Assembly: GCF_032062175.1 (NCBI RefSeq)
Contig: NZ_DAMBQK010000006.1
Span: forward strand, 62,001-126,000
Origin: Atlantibacter sp032062175
GTDB taxonomy: Bacteria > Pseudomonadota > Gammaproteobacteria > Enterobacterales > Enterobacteriaceae
Direction of reading: 5' to 3'
DNA length: 64,000 bases
Below are positions 7,988-17,796 of this stretch, in pieces. A program made the translations under genes and the position numbers. Positions within the stretch are counted from its first letter, which is position 1. Every line of letters begins with the position of its first letter. The notes below the pieces were generated by a model. It did not search any database. It saw nothing but the letters and a program-made list of their open reading frames with translations, and was not told where the DNA came from.

Positions 7988-9400
7988 TTACGGCGCCGGG
8001 TTCACCAGAATCTGGCCGATTGAACCGCGATCCGCCATCTCCAGGGTCTGGCTACCGTACAGGAACGGGAAGTGTTCCCAGGACGGTTGCGAGAAATAAA
8101 CCAGCAGTTCGACCTGCCCGTCGACCCATACGGTGTCTTTCCAGCCGCGATCTTCCGGGAACGGCGCAGCGCCGTTGACATGGCGCACCAGGAACTGGAC
8201 ACCCTCAATGTGGAACGACTGCGGCGAATCAGAACGCACCGTCCAGCGCTCCCAGGTGCCCTGCTGGGTGGTGACATCCAGACGCTTGATATCCCACAGT
8301 TGGCCGTTAATGCCCGGATCGTCGCCCAGGGTGATATCGCGGCTGCGTACCGGGCTGCCGTCCAGAATGTTATTCGGCAATAAACGCATCGGCAGGGTAT
8401 CGGTCACCAGCGGTAACAGGCCAGTGGGACGCAGCGTCAGCACCAGCGTGGAGATCAAAATGCTCGAAGGCTCAAAGAAGCCGCGCAGGCGATCCATAAT
8501 GCTCGCCGCTTCACCGCAGGTGACGGAAACTTCATCACCATTGGTCATATCCACCAGGATTTCGCGGCGTTCACCCGGCGCGAGGGAAAGCTGCTTCACG
8601 GAAACCGGCGCGGGCAGAAAGCCCTGATCGCTGGAAATCACGTGCAGCGGGCGTCCGTCGCTCATCTGCAACAGATAGCGGCGGGCGTTGGAGGCATTCA
8701 GCAGCCGCAGGCGCACCCAGCCGCGGGACACATCCACATACGGGCTTTGCGCGCCGTTAACCAGTAGCGTATCGCCAACAAACCCGCCGCTGCCCGGCTC
8801 GCTGTACTCCGGCGTGCCGAAGTTATCCAGCCGCTTGTCCTGAATGATCACCGGGAAATCGTCCACGCCGTAATGGTTGGGTATCGGCAGCGCTTTGCTA
8901 ACTTCATCCTCCACCAGCCACATTCCCGCCAGGCCGTTATAAACCTGCTCGGCGCTGCGATTGGGAGTATTAGCGTGATACCAGAGCGTGGCCGCTGGCT
9001 GGCGAATCGGCAGCACCGGTGCCCAGTCGGCGCTGGCGGACATCATGCGCGATGCGCCGCCAATCAGCGGGCCGGGAACCTGCAAACCGCTCACCGTCAT
9101 CGCCACGTTTTCAGCCAGCCGGTTGCTGTAAATCAGCTTCACGTCATCGCCGTTCCAGACGCGGATGGTCGGCCCGAGATAGCGACCATTCACGCCCCAT
9201 ACCTGCGCGCGGGTGCCGGGCGTGAACGACCAGTGGGTGCGTTGCAGGGTAAGGAACAGCGGCTGGCCGCGACGTGATTCGAGGAGCGGCGGGATCGGCA
9301 GCGGTTGCTGCTGCCCTGCCGCGTGTGCCGTCAGTGGCGCTGCGCCTGCACAGAGAACCATTCCCGATGCCTGAATAAACTGACGCCGACTGAGTGACAT
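7988..9400 (-). CDS. ftsP: Cell division protein FtsP (SufI), multicopper-oxidase-like, Tat substrate
   Basis: A 470-residue periplasmic protein with three cupredoxin-like domains that lacks the copper-ligand clusters of true multicopper oxidases. In E. coli it stabilises the divisome under stress. A twin-arginine signal SRRQFIQASG opens the protein and ends in AHAAG. An upstream ATG at 9424 adds 8 residues; I chose 9400 because it places the Tat motif at the family position, gives the E. coli length of 470 and has GGAG upstream. It is the third gene of the leftward parC-plsC-ftsP array, 57 bp after plsC. Confidence 0.95.
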   Translation of the reverse strand: MSLSRRQFIQASGMVLCAGAAPLTAHAAGQQQPLPIPPLLESRRGQPLFLTLQRTHWSFTPGTRAQVWGVNGRYLGPTIRVWNGDDVKLIYSNRLAENVAMTVSGLQVPGPLIGGASRMMSASADWAPVLPIRQPAATLWYHANTPNRSAEQVYNGLAGMWLVEDEVSKALPIPNHYGVDDFPVIIQDKRLDNFGTPEYSEPGSGGFVGDTLLVNGAQSPYVDVSRGWVRLRLLNASNARRYLLQMSDGRPLHVISSDQGFLPAPVSVKQLSLAPGERREILVDMTNGDEVSVTCGEAASIMDRLRGFFEPSSILISTLVLTLRPTGLLPLVTDTLPMRLLPNNILDGSPVRSRDITLGDDPGINGQLWDIKRLDVTTQQGTWERWTVRSDSPQSFHIEGVQFLVRHVNGAAPFPEDRGWKDTVWVDGQVELLVYFSQPSWEHFPFLYGSQTLEMADRGSIGQILVNPAP

Positions 9401-9457
9401 ACTTTGCTCCGTGTAAACTGTCAAAATCGCGAGGAAGGTATCCTCTTGATGTAAAAC

Positions 9458-10195
9458 TTAAATATTGCCTGATGCTTCGCGCTCGGCCACTTCCTGGTCC
9501 AGCTCTTTGATTTTGGCTTCCATCACTTCACGGCAATGGGTCGCCAGCGCACGCACCTGATCCTTTTGCCAGGCAGAGGTATCAATCGGCGGCATCACTT
9601 CAACAATCACCAGGCCGTTTTTCCAGCGGTTAAGTTTGATTTTGCCGTGGGTGTTAGACACGCAAACCGGAATGATTGGCACGCCTGCTGCCAGTGCCGC
9701 ATGGAACGCGCCGGTTTTGAACGGCATTAAACCACGGCCACGGCTGCGGGTGCCTTCCGGGAACATCCAGATAGAGATGCGGCGCTTTTTAAACTGGTTT
9801 ACAACCTGCGCGATGGTGCCGTGCGCTTTGGCGCGGTTGTCGCGGTCGATCAGCAGGTTGCCAGTCAGCCAGTAAAGCTGCCCGAAGAACGGGATCCACA
9901 GCAGGCTTTTCTTACCCACCGTCACCGTTGGCGGGATCACGACGTTTGCAGCCGTCACCATGTCGTAGTTGTTCTGGTGGTTGGCGATGAAAATGGCATT
10001 GCCGAACTGCTCAACACCTTGCGGGTAGCGCTTTTCGACTTTTAATCCAAAAACGGTAGAGAGGCGGCCAAACATATGGCCAAAGGTAGCGACGTGGCGC
10101 GGGTTACGCGGGCTGAACAAGCACCAGATACAACCCAGAATGCAAACCAAAATACAGTAAATCACGACAAAAATAATACGAAGAATAAGTAACAT
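9458..10195 (-). CDS. plsC: 1-acyl-sn-glycerol-3-phosphate acyltransferase
   Basis: A 245-residue membrane-associated enzyme that converts lysophosphatidate to phosphatidate in phospholipid synthesis. It has an N-terminal hydrophobic anchor, the catalytic HX4D motif NHQNNYD (His73, Asp78) and the acceptor-binding FPEGTRSRG motif near 145. The open frame extends 34 codons further upstream, but the ATG at 10195 has GAGG upstream and reproduces the E. coli length exactly. Confidence 0.96.
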   Translation of the reverse strand: MLLILRIIFVVIYCILVCILGCIWCLFSPRNPRHVATFGHMFGRLSTVFGLKVEKRYPQGVEQFGNAIFIANHQNNYDMVTAANVVIPPTVTVGKKSLLWIPFFGQLYWLTGNLLIDRDNRAKAHGTIAQVVNQFKKRRISIWMFPEGTRSRGRGLMPFKTGAFHAALAAGVPIIPVCVSNTHGKIKLNRWKNGLVIVEVMPPIDTSAWQKDQVRALATHCREVMEAKIKELDQEVAEREASGNI

Positions 10196-10372
10196 AACTA
10201 CCTCTGAAGCCCTTGTCGCAGACAAGTATACTGGCTTTGTCGCAAAAACACCGCTCCGGTCGAGGATGACCACGGCACAATACGGATGATTTCCCAAACG
10301 CGTATTCTTATGCGCGACGCATCAACACACAATGGCTGAGTTATAAAAAAGTTATCGCTGACGCACTGCGGG

Positions 10373-10405
10373 AAAACGGCAGCGAGAGACGTGCTCCCGC
10401 TGCCG
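10373..10405 (-). terminator. Probable terminator after parC
   Basis: On the minus strand CGGCAGCGGGAG pairs with CTCTCGCTGCCG (12 bp with one G-T pair, 5-nt loop), followed by TTTT. It lies 15 bp past the parC stop and separates parC from plsC. Confidence 0.7.
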
Positions 10406-10420
10406 CGACGGTCGGCAAAT

Positions 10421-12691
10421 TTACTCTTCGCTATTTCCCGCGACAGGACGCAACGGCGAATCCACCTCGATACGGTCAATGCGTTGCAGGCCGCGCATTA
10501 AGGTGCCGCGACGCCCGCGTTCACCGTTCACTTTTTGCAGCTCTTCCGGGCGCATTTTGATTTTGCGTTTACCAACGAGGAAGGTCAGCGTGCTTTGCGG
10601 CGGCAGCAGCAGCAGGTGCGCCAGCTTGTCGTCGCCCTTCGCCGCATCCGCCGCCGGAATGGAGATGATTTTGTTCCCCTTGCCTTTGGACAGCTGCGGT
10701 AAATCGGACACCGGGAACATCAGCATACGGCCGGCGGCGGTGATCGCCAGCAGCATATCCTGGTCACTGACGATCTCGAGCGGCGGCAGCGCATGGGCGT
10801 TTTCCGGCAGCGAGATCACCGCTTTGCCTGCCCGGTTGCGGGCAATCAAATCGTTGAAGGTGCAGACGAAACCGTAGCCGGAATCCGAAGCCATCAAAAG
10901 CTTCTGATCTTCATTAGCCATCAGCATCTGCTCAACTACCGCGCCTGGCGGCAGCGTCAGCTTACCGGTGATCGGTTCGCCCTGCCCGCGCGCCGACGGC
11001 AGCGTGATGGGGTCAATGGCGTAGCTGCGCCCGGTGGAATCGATAAACACCACCGGCTGGTTACTCTTACCTTTCGCAGACGCCAGCCAGCTATCCCCCG
11101 CTTTGTAGCTCAGACCCTGCGCGTCAATGTCGTGGCCTTTGGCGCTGCGCACCCAGCCCATCTGCGACAGCACGATGGTGATCGGCTCAGACGGCAGCAT
11201 GTCGTGCTCGCTCATGGCTTTTGCTTCGCTACGCTCATGCAGCGGCGAGCGGCGATCGTCGCCAAAGGCGTCGGCGTCGGCCTGTAGTTCTTTCTTCAGC
11301 AGGGTATTCATTTTGCGTTCAGAGGCCAGAATCGACTGGATCTGATCGCGTTCTTTTTCCAGCGCGTCCTGCTCACCGCGAATTTTAACTTCTTCGAGCT
11401 TCGCCAGGTGGCGCAGTTTCAGCTCAAGGATGGCTTCAGCCTGGGTTTCGCTCAGTTCGAAACGGGCCATCAGTACCGGCTTCGGCTCATCTTCAGTGCG
11501 GATGATATGAATCACTTCGTCGATATTGAGGAACGCCACCAGCAAGCCTTGCAGGATATGCAGGCGCTTGAGCACTTTTTCCAGACGATAGTTCAGACGG
11601 CGGCGCACGGTATCGCGACGGTAAGCCAGCCATTCGGTCAGGATCTCCAGCAGGTTTTTCACCGCCGGACGGTTATCCAGGCCGATCATGTTCAGGTTAA
11701 CGCGGTAGCTCTTTTCCAAGTCGGTGGTGGCGAACAGGTGGTTCATCACCTGCTCCATATCCACGCGGTTGGAGCGCGGCACAATCACCAGACGCGTCGG
11801 GTTTTCATGGTCCGACTCGTCGCGTAAATCGTCCACCATCGGCAGCTTTTTATTGCGCATCTGAGCGGCGATTTGCTCCAGCACGCGGGCGCCGGAAACC
11901 TGGTGCGGCAGCGCTGTGATCACCACCGCGCCGTCCTCTTTCTTCCACACCGCGCGCATACGCACGGAACCGCGCCCGCTCTGGTAGATTTTGCGGATCT
12001 CGGCGCGTGGAGTGATGATTTCCGCTTCGGTCGGGTAATCCGGGCCCTGCACGATATCCAGCACATCGTCCAGGGTAGTTTTCGGGTTATCGATCAGGCT
12101 GATGGTGGCTTTCACCACTTCGCGCAGGTTGTGCGGCGGGATATCCGTCGCCATCCCGACCGCGATACCGGTGGTGCCGTTTAACAGAATATTCGGCACC
12201 CGCGCTGGCAGCGTTTTCGGCTCGTCCAGGGTGCCGTCAAAGTTAGGCACAAAATCTACCGTGCCCTGGCCGAGTTCGCTGAGCAACAGCTCGGCATATT
12301 TTGACAGGCGCGATTCGGTATAACGCATCGCCGCGAAAGATTTCGGATCGTCCGGTGCCCCCCAGTTCCCCTGGCCATCCACCAGCGGATAACGATAGGA
12401 GAACGGCTGGGCCATTAACACCATCGCCTCATAGCAGGCGCTGTCGCCGTGCGGATGGTATTTACCCAACACGTCGCCCACGGTACGGGCCGACTTTTTA
12501 AACTTGGCGCTGGCGCTGAGGCCCAGCTCGGACATCGCATACACGATGCGGCGCTGCACGGGTTTTAAACCGTCGCCGATAAAGGGTAACGCCCTGTCCA
12601 TGATGACGTACATGGAGTAGTTCAGATAGGCGTTTTCCGTGAACTCATGCAGCGCAAGACGCTCTGCACCATCCTGAGTAATGTCACTCAT
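10421..12691 (-). CDS. parC: DNA topoisomerase IV subunit A
   Basis: A 756-residue type IIA topoisomerase subunit that breaks and rejoins DNA and decatenates chromosomes with ParE. The catalytic tyrosine is in AMRYTESRLS (Tyr124 here, equal to E. coli Tyr120). The quinolone-resistance region reads HPHGDSACYEA, so the positions equal to E. coli Ser80 and Glu84 are wild-type Ser84 and Glu88. The four extra residues come from a TQDG insertion near the N-terminus. The C-terminal beta-pinwheel covers about 500-740. In E. coli mqsRA and qseBC lie next; here mdaB follows directly. Confidence 0.98.
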   Translation of the reverse strand: MSDITQDGAERLALHEFTENAYLNYSMYVIMDRALPFIGDGLKPVQRRIVYAMSELGLSASAKFKKSARTVGDVLGKYHPHGDSACYEAMVLMAQPFSYRYPLVDGQGNWGAPDDPKSFAAMRYTESRLSKYAELLLSELGQGTVDFVPNFDGTLDEPKTLPARVPNILLNGTTGIAVGMATDIPPHNLREVVKATISLIDNPKTTLDDVLDIVQGPDYPTEAEIITPRAEIRKIYQSGRGSVRMRAVWKKEDGAVVITALPHQVSGARVLEQIAAQMRNKKLPMVDDLRDESDHENPTRLVIVPRSNRVDMEQVMNHLFATTDLEKSYRVNLNMIGLDNRPAVKNLLEILTEWLAYRRDTVRRRLNYRLEKVLKRLHILQGLLVAFLNIDEVIHIIRTEDEPKPVLMARFELSETQAEAILELKLRHLAKLEEVKIRGEQDALEKERDQIQSILASERKMNTLLKKELQADADAFGDDRRSPLHERSEAKAMSEHDMLPSEPITIVLSQMGWVRSAKGHDIDAQGLSYKAGDSWLASAKGKSNQPVVFIDSTGRSYAIDPITLPSARGQGEPITGKLTLPPGAVVEQMLMANEDQKLLMASDSGYGFVCTFNDLIARNRAGKAVISLPENAHALPPLEIVSDQDMLLAITAAGRMLMFPVSDLPQLSKGKGNKIISIPAADAAKGDDKLAHLLLLPPQSTLTFLVGKRKIKMRPEELQKVNGERGRRGTLMRGLQRIDRIEVDSPLRPVAGNSEE

Positions 12692-12730
12692 TAATCGTTA
12701 TACCTCGAACAGGGGCCGCAGGGTGAAGTA

Positions 12731-12746
12731 GCGGCAATATTGCCGC
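12731..12746. promoter_or_regulatory. Perfect 16-bp palindrome upstream of parC
   Basis: GCGGCAATATTGCCGC is fully self-complementary and lies 40-55 bp before the parC ATG, in the 249-bp parC-mdaB divergent region. It could be an operator or a leader hairpin. No known consensus is recognised. Confidence 0.4.
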
Positions 12747-12940
12747 AGATAGTACCTTATCTGAGGAGCGAGTCCCAGCGTGGGATGGCATCTTTCCTGT
12801 ATTTAACAACAGTAATCAGACTACCGCTGTACACGTTGATTATTGCTCATCTGGCAAAAGTCTTTGCTCTTTTTGCTAATTTTACCGTCTCGCCCAATCC
12901 GCTATGATTCATGCCAAATGTAATTATTCGAGGATAAATA

Positions 12941-13522
12941 ATGAGCAACGTGCTTATCATCAACGGCGCTAAAGAATTTGCGCACTCTAAAGGCCAGCTT
13001 AACGACACCCTGACCGACGTCGCACAAAGCTTTTTGCGCGACCTCGGACACGATGTTCAGGTGACCCGCGCCGACAGCGATTACGATATCCAGGCGGAAG
13101 TGCAGAAATACGTCTGGGCCGACGTGGTGATTTATCAGATGCCAGGCTGGTGGATGGGCGCGCCCTGGACGGTGAAAAAATATATCGACGATGTGTTCAC
13201 TGAAGGTCACGGCACCCTGTACGCCAGCGATGGCCGTACCCGCTCTGACGCCAGCAAAAAATACGGCTCCGGCGGTCTGATCCAGGGCACCAAATATATG
13301 CTCTCTCTGACGTGGAACGCCCCGCTTGATGCGTTCACCGACGAAGATCAGTTCTTCCACGGCGTGGGTGTCGATGGCGTGTATCTGCCGTTCCATAAGG
13401 CCAATCAGTTCCTGGGCATGGACCCGCTGCCGACCTTTATCACCAATGACGTGATCAAAATGCCTGACGTGCCGCGTTATATTCAAGAATATCGCGAGCA
13501 TCTGGCGGCGATTTTTGCTTAA
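12941..13522 (+). CDS. mdaB: NADPH:quinone reductase MdaB
   Basis: A 193-residue flavodoxin-fold (Flavodoxin_2, DT-diaphorase-like) FAD enzyme that reduces quinones by two electrons, avoiding semiquinone formation. The segment YQMPGWWMGAPWTVKKYID is typical of MdaB, and length equals E. coli MdaB. The start has GAGGA upstream. ygiN, encoding the partner quinol monooxygenase, follows after 108 bp on the same strand, consistent with a quinone redox cycle. Confidence 0.97.
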   Translation: MSNVLIINGAKEFAHSKGQLNDTLTDVAQSFLRDLGHDVQVTRADSDYDIQAEVQKYVWADVVIYQMPGWWMGAPWTVKKYIDDVFTEGHGTLYASDGRTRSDASKKYGSGGLIQGTKYMLSLTWNAPLDAFTDEDQFFHGVGVDGVYLPFHKANQFLGMDPLPTFITNDVIKMPDVPRYIQEYREHLAAIFA

Positions 13523-13630
13523 CTGAATGCCTGTTACTCTATCCTGATTAAAAGAGTCGCGGTTTGTGCGCCGTGTTAATAGCGCGCGCCTGCGACTCCT
13601 GTTTTACGGATTTATCACAAGGAGTTTTTC

Positions 13631-13945
13631 ATGCTGACAGTTATTGCAGAGATCCGCACGCGTCCGGGCGCACATCATCGCCAGGCGGTACTGGATCAGT
13701 TCGCCAAAATTATTCCTGCTGTGCTGGCCGAAGAAGGTTGCCACGGCTATGCGCCGCTGGTGGATGTGAATGCCCAGGTAAGCTTCCAGTCCACCGCGCC
13801 AGATTCCATCGTGATGCTGGAACAGTGGGAAAGCGTGCCGCACCTTGAGGCCCATCTTCAGACACCGCACATGAAAGCGTGGAGCGAAGCGGTGAAAGGC
13901 GACGTGCTGGAAACCCATATCCGTATTCTGGAACAGGGCGTTTAA
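13631..13945 (+). CDS. ygiN: Quinol monooxygenase YgiN
   Basis: A 104-residue protein of the antibiotic-biosynthesis monooxygenase (ABM, dimeric alpha+beta barrel) family. E. coli YgiN oxidises menadiol and is thought to form a redox cycle with MdaB. An AAGGAG sequence lies 6 bases before the ATG. The length matches the E. coli protein. Confidence 0.96.
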   Translation: MLTVIAEIRTRPGAHHRQAVLDQFAKIIPAVLAEEGCHGYAPLVDVNAQVSFQSTAPDSIVMLEQWESVPHLEAHLQTPHMKAWSEAVKGDVLETHIRILEQGV

Positions 13946-13967
13946 CCGCGCCTTCAGGATCAAAAAA

Positions 13968-13993
13968 GGCGATGAAGATTCATCGCCTTTTTT
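13968..13993. terminator. Bidirectional terminator between ygiN and parE
   Basis: GGCGATGA (13968-13975) pairs with TCATCGCC (13980-13987), 4-nt loop. Six A precede and six T follow the stem, so it serves both convergent genes. Confidence 0.93.
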
Positions 13994-14008
13994 ACGTTTT
14001 CGCGCCGG

Positions 14009-15901
14009 TTACACGTCCAGATCGGCGAGATCGCCCTTCTCCTGCAACCAGTTGCGACGATCTTCCGAACGCTTTTTCGCCAGTAGCATATCCATCATCG
14101 CCGTGGTGCGCGCATCGTCATCGTCGCTGATGGTCAACTGCACCAGACGGCGGGTGTTCGGGTCCAGCGTGGTTTCACGCAGTTGCAGCGGGTTCATTTC
14201 GCCCAGCCCTTTAAAGCGCTGCACGTTCGGTTTGCCCTTCTTGCGCTTCAACTGATCCAGCACGCCGGCTTTTTCTTCTTCCGTCAGCGCGTAGTAAACC
14301 TCTTTACCCAAATCGATGCGGTACAGCGGCGGCAGCGCAACGTAGACGTGGCCGTTTTTCACCAGGGTGCGGAAGTGCTTCACAAACAGCGCGCACAGCA
14401 GCGTAGCGATATGTAGACCGTCCGAGTCGGCATCCGCCAGAATGCAAATCTTACCGTAGCGCAACTGGCTGAGATCTTCGCTGTCGGGATCGATGCCGAT
14501 CGCCACCGAAATATCGTGCACTTCCTGAGACGCCAGCACTTCATCTGACGACACTTCCCAGGTATTAAGGATCTTACCCTTCAGCGGCATGATCGCCTGA
14601 TATTCACGGTCACGCGCCTGTTTGGCGGAACCGCCCGCCGAATCCCCTTCTACGAGGAACAGCTCGGTACGGGCTAAATCCTGTGCGGTGCAGTCTGCCA
14701 GTTTGCCCGGCAGCGCCGGTCCACTGGTGAGTTTTTTACGCACCACTTTTTTGGCGGCGCGCATCCGGCGCTGAGCGCTGGAGATTGCCAGTTCCGCCAG
14801 CATTTCTGCGGCCTGAACGTTCTGGTTCAGCCACAGGCTGAAGGCGTCTTTAACCACGCCTGAAACAAACGCCGCGCACTGGCGCGACGAGAGTCGCTCT
14901 TTGGTCTGCCCCGCAAACTGCGGGTCCTGCATTTTCACCGACAGCACATAGGCGCAGCGTTCCCAGATATCTTCCGCCGACAGTTTGACGCCGCGCGGCA
15001 GGATATTGCGGTACTCGCAGAATTCGCGCATCGCGTCCAGCAGGCCCTGACGCAGGCCGTTAACGTGAGTCCCGCCCTGCATGGTGGGGATCAGGTTAAC
15101 GTAGCTTTCGGTCAGCAATTCGCCGCCTTCCGGCAGCCACAGCAGCGCCCAGTCAACCGCTTCCGTATCGCTGGAGAAATTACCGATAAACGGTTTTTCC
15201 GGCAGCGTCGGCAGCCCGTTGACCGCTTCGCTCAGGTAATCATTCAGCCCGTCGAGATAGCACCAGCGCTGTTCGGTGTTGTTCACCTTGTCTTTAAAGG
15301 TGATTTCCACGCCGGGGCACAGCACCGCTTTGGCTTTCAGCAAATGGCTTAAGCGCGAAACTGAAAAACGCGGGGAATCGAAGAAGGATTCATCCGGCCA
15401 GAAATGAACGCTGGTACCGGTATTGCGTTTACCGCAGGTGCCGACCACGTCCAGATCTTTCACTTTATCGCCGTTAGCGAACGCGATGTTGTAAATCTGC
15501 CCGTCACGACGAACGTTCACTTCAACCCGCTTCGACAGGGCGTTGACCACCGAGATCCCCACGCCGTGCAGGCCGCCTGAGAACTGGTAGTTTTTATTAG
15601 AGAACTTACCCCCGGCGTGCAGACGGCACAGGATCAGCTCAACGGCAGGTACACCCTCTTCCGGATGGATATCGACAGGCATACCGCGCCCGTCGTCAAT
15701 CACCTCAAGCGACTGATCTTCGTGGAGGATCACGTCTACGCGTTTGGCATGGCCCGCCAGCGCTTCGTCCACGCTGTTATCAATAACTTCCTGCCCAAGG
15801 TGGTTGGGACGAGTGGTATCGGTATACATCCCCGGACGGCGGCGAACCGGCTCAAGCCCGGTGAGTACCTCAATGGCATCAGCGTTATAGGATTGCGTCA
15901 T
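14009..15901 (-). CDS. parE: DNA topoisomerase IV subunit B
   Basis: A 630-residue GHKL ATPase subunit of topoisomerase IV, the same length as E. coli ParE. The N-terminal ATPase shows the DNSVDEALAG and GLHGVGISVVNALS motifs. The TOPRIM domain shows ELFLVEGDSAGGSAKQ and DADSDGLH. It is the last gene of the leftward nudF-yqiB-cpdA-yqiA-parE array, 43 bp after yqiA. Confidence 0.98.
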   Translation of the reverse strand: MTQSYNADAIEVLTGLEPVRRRPGMYTDTTRPNHLGQEVIDNSVDEALAGHAKRVDVILHEDQSLEVIDDGRGMPVDIHPEEGVPAVELILCRLHAGGKFSNKNYQFSGGLHGVGISVVNALSKRVEVNVRRDGQIYNIAFANGDKVKDLDVVGTCGKRNTGTSVHFWPDESFFDSPRFSVSRLSHLLKAKAVLCPGVEITFKDKVNNTEQRWCYLDGLNDYLSEAVNGLPTLPEKPFIGNFSSDTEAVDWALLWLPEGGELLTESYVNLIPTMQGGTHVNGLRQGLLDAMREFCEYRNILPRGVKLSAEDIWERCAYVLSVKMQDPQFAGQTKERLSSRQCAAFVSGVVKDAFSLWLNQNVQAAEMLAELAISSAQRRMRAAKKVVRKKLTSGPALPGKLADCTAQDLARTELFLVEGDSAGGSAKQARDREYQAIMPLKGKILNTWEVSSDEVLASQEVHDISVAIGIDPDSEDLSQLRYGKICILADADSDGLHIATLLCALFVKHFRTLVKNGHVYVALPPLYRIDLGKEVYYALTEEEKAGVLDQLKRKKGKPNVQRFKGLGEMNPLQLRETTLDPNTRRLVQLTISDDDDARTTAMMDMLLAKKRSEDRRNWLQEKGDLADLDV

Positions 15902-15944
15902 GGTTTATTCGTTCAGAGAGAAACGGCATCGAATCCGGGCAGAA

Positions 15945-16520
15945 TTACTCAATACCCAGAAAATCGACAATCTGTGAGAAATAATCTTCAAAGCCCACAA
16001 AGGCATGATTACCCCCGTCAATCACGGTCTGCCGGCAGGAAGCGTAGTAAGCCACTGCCTGGCGATAATCAAGCACCTCGTCCCCGGTCTGCTGGAGCAG
16101 CCAGATCAAATCCGGCGCTTCCAGCGGGTCGATTTGCATGACTTTGAGATCGTAAATATGGCGTGACTCTAGCACATATTGCTGCCCGGTGTAGGGGTTC
16201 TCGTTTTGGCCTAAATAGTCGACCAGCAGTTCGAAGGGGCGCACCGCCGGGTTAACCACCACCGCTGGCAGCATAAAGCATTGGGAGAGCCAGGTGGCGT
16301 AATACCCACCGAGAGACGAGCCCACCACCGCCAGTTCTTCGCCGCCGTGCTCCAGCACCAGCGACTCCAGCAGTTCCGCCGCATCGGAGGGAAACGGCGG
16401 CAGTTGCGGCACGATCATCTTAATCGCCGGGTGGTGGTGTTCAAGCCAGGCTTTAAACAGGGTTGCTTTCGCAGAGCGTGGCGAACTGTTGAACCCGTGC
16501 AGGTAGAGAAGCGTGGACAT
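15945..16520 (-). CDS. yqiA: Esterase YqiA
   Basis: A 191-residue alpha/beta-hydrolase (UPF0227 family) with esterase activity on short acyl esters in E. coli. The nucleophile elbow is GSSLGGYYA, a late Asp lies in LLQQTGDEVLDY and the catalytic His in GGNHAFVGFE. Its ATG overlaps the cpdA stop by one base (TGATG), indicating translational coupling. Confidence 0.94.
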   Translation of the reverse strand: MSTLLYLHGFNSSPRSAKATLFKAWLEHHHPAIKMIVPQLPPFPSDAAELLESLVLEHGGEELAVVGSSLGGYYATWLSQCFMLPAVVVNPAVRPFELLVDYLGQNENPYTGQQYVLESRHIYDLKVMQIDPLEAPDLIWLLQQTGDEVLDYRQAVAYYASCRQTVIDGGNHAFVGFEDYFSQIVDFLGIE

Positions 16521-17347
16521 CAGTAGCCTTCAGACGCGGTATCAGGATTGAACTGCGTCCCCTCAAGGCGTTCGACCTGGGTGGTCAGCGTACCGTCGGC
16601 ATACAGCTCCAGCCAGCGCCAACCGGGGGCGATGGTATCCAGGGTAAAGTTCGCGCAATGGGGTTTGAACTGGACGCAGGTGGACGGTGTCGCCAGCAGA
16701 CGGCGGCCATTCCAGTCGAGATCCTGTTCCTGGTGGATATGCCCGCACAGCAGGTGGCGCACATTCGGAAAACGGCGTAGCACCGCGTCCAGCTCACCCG
16801 CGTTACGCAAGCTGTGTTGATCCAGCCAACTGCATCCTGCCGGTAACGGATGGTGATGAAGCAGTAACAAGGTGAACCGCTCGGCGTTTTCCGCCAGCTT
16901 CGTTTCCAGCCAATCCAGTTGATATTCGCTTAACTCACCGTGCGGAACGCCGAACACCTGGCTGTCCAACAGCAGGATCTGCCAGTTGTCGCCGCACAGC
17001 ACCTGCTTCGCCGGGGAGATGCCCGCATCCTGAAGCGCGCTGAACATGGCGGGCTGGAAATCATGGTTGCCTGGCAGCCAGACGCAGGGCGCAGAAAAGA
17101 CGGCGATACCCTGCGCGAAGTGCTGATAAGCCTCCGGCGTATGATCCTGCGCTAAATCGCCGGTCGCAACGATCAGGTCGCACGGGCGCTGCTGTGCCGT
17201 GATAGCCTCCAGCACAGCCTGATAACTACTCCAGGTATTGACGCCCAACAGCGTTTCGCTTTTTTGCGCGAACAGGTGGGTATCGGTAATTTGTAAAATC
17301 CTGACGCTCGCCCCATCCGCAACAGGAAGATTCAACAAACGTTCCAA
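16520..17347 (-). CDS. cpdA: 3',5'-cyclic-AMP phosphodiesterase
   Basis: A 275-residue class III cAMP phosphodiesterase of the metallophosphoesterase fold. It lowers cAMP and so tunes CRP activity. Metal-site motifs are DTHLF, GDLAQD, GNHDF, LLHHHPLP and GHIH, in family order. The start codon is TTG at 17347, with GGA a few bases upstream; this gives the E. coli protein's exact length and N-terminus. Confidence 0.96.
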   Translation of the reverse strand: MERLLNLPVADGASVRILQITDTHLFAQKSETLLGVNTWSSYQAVLEAITAQQRPCDLIVATGDLAQDHTPEAYQHFAQGIAVFSAPCVWLPGNHDFQPAMFSALQDAGISPAKQVLCGDNWQILLLDSQVFGVPHGELSEYQLDWLETKLAENAERFTLLLLHHHPLPAGCSWLDQHSLRNAGELDAVLRRFPNVRHLLCGHIHQEQDLDWNGRRLLATPSTCVQFKPHCANFTLDTIAPGWRWLELYADGTLTTQVERLEGTQFNPDTASEGY

Positions 17348-17371
17348 AGGGTGTCCTTAGGTTTCACGACG

Positions 17372-17794
17372 CTAACAAACCGGAACCGCCATCGCTCCAT
17401 GCGCCAGGCAGTAGCGCAACCAATCAGCAAGAAACTGGTTAATCTGATGCTTTTCATCGCGTTGATGCAACTTTTTATTCGGGTAATCATAACGTGCTTT
17501 GAAGCGAAAGATCTGCTGGCTTGAACACACTTCCGCCACCATCGCGTCATGATAGAGCCGCACCGACATTGACGGCAGGCTCCAGTAGCTAATAGCGGGC
17601 ACGGTCTGTTTGATTTCCACGAGCGTAGTGTAGCGGGTGGATTCGAGAATCGTTAATCGGTATTGCGCGCTGCCGACTTGATAGCTCACTGTTTCGCCCA
17701 CTGCATCCGTTCGCGGCAGTAAGCGGCGCAAAATTGCAAAATTTGTTTCGCAAAGGCGCATCATTTCTGGAAAGTCGGGGGTATAGCGCTTCAT
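17372..17794 (-). CDS. yqiB: DUF1249 protein YqiB
   Basis: A 140-residue cytosolic protein of unknown function (DUF1249), conserved in length and sequence with E. coli YqiB. The open frame allows a start five codons upstream at 17809, inside nudF. I chose the ATG at 17794 because it begins the conserved MKRYTPDF sequence and leaves a 2-nt gap after nudF, as expected for coupled genes. Confidence 0.93.
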   Translation of the reverse strand: MKRYTPDFPEMMRLCETNFAILRRLLPRTDAVGETVSYQVGSAQYRLTILESTRYTTLVEIKQTVPAISYWSLPSMSVRLYHDAMVAEVCSSQQIFRFKARYDYPNKKLHQRDEKHQINQFLADWLRYCLAHGAMAVPVC

Positions 17795-17796
17795 AT

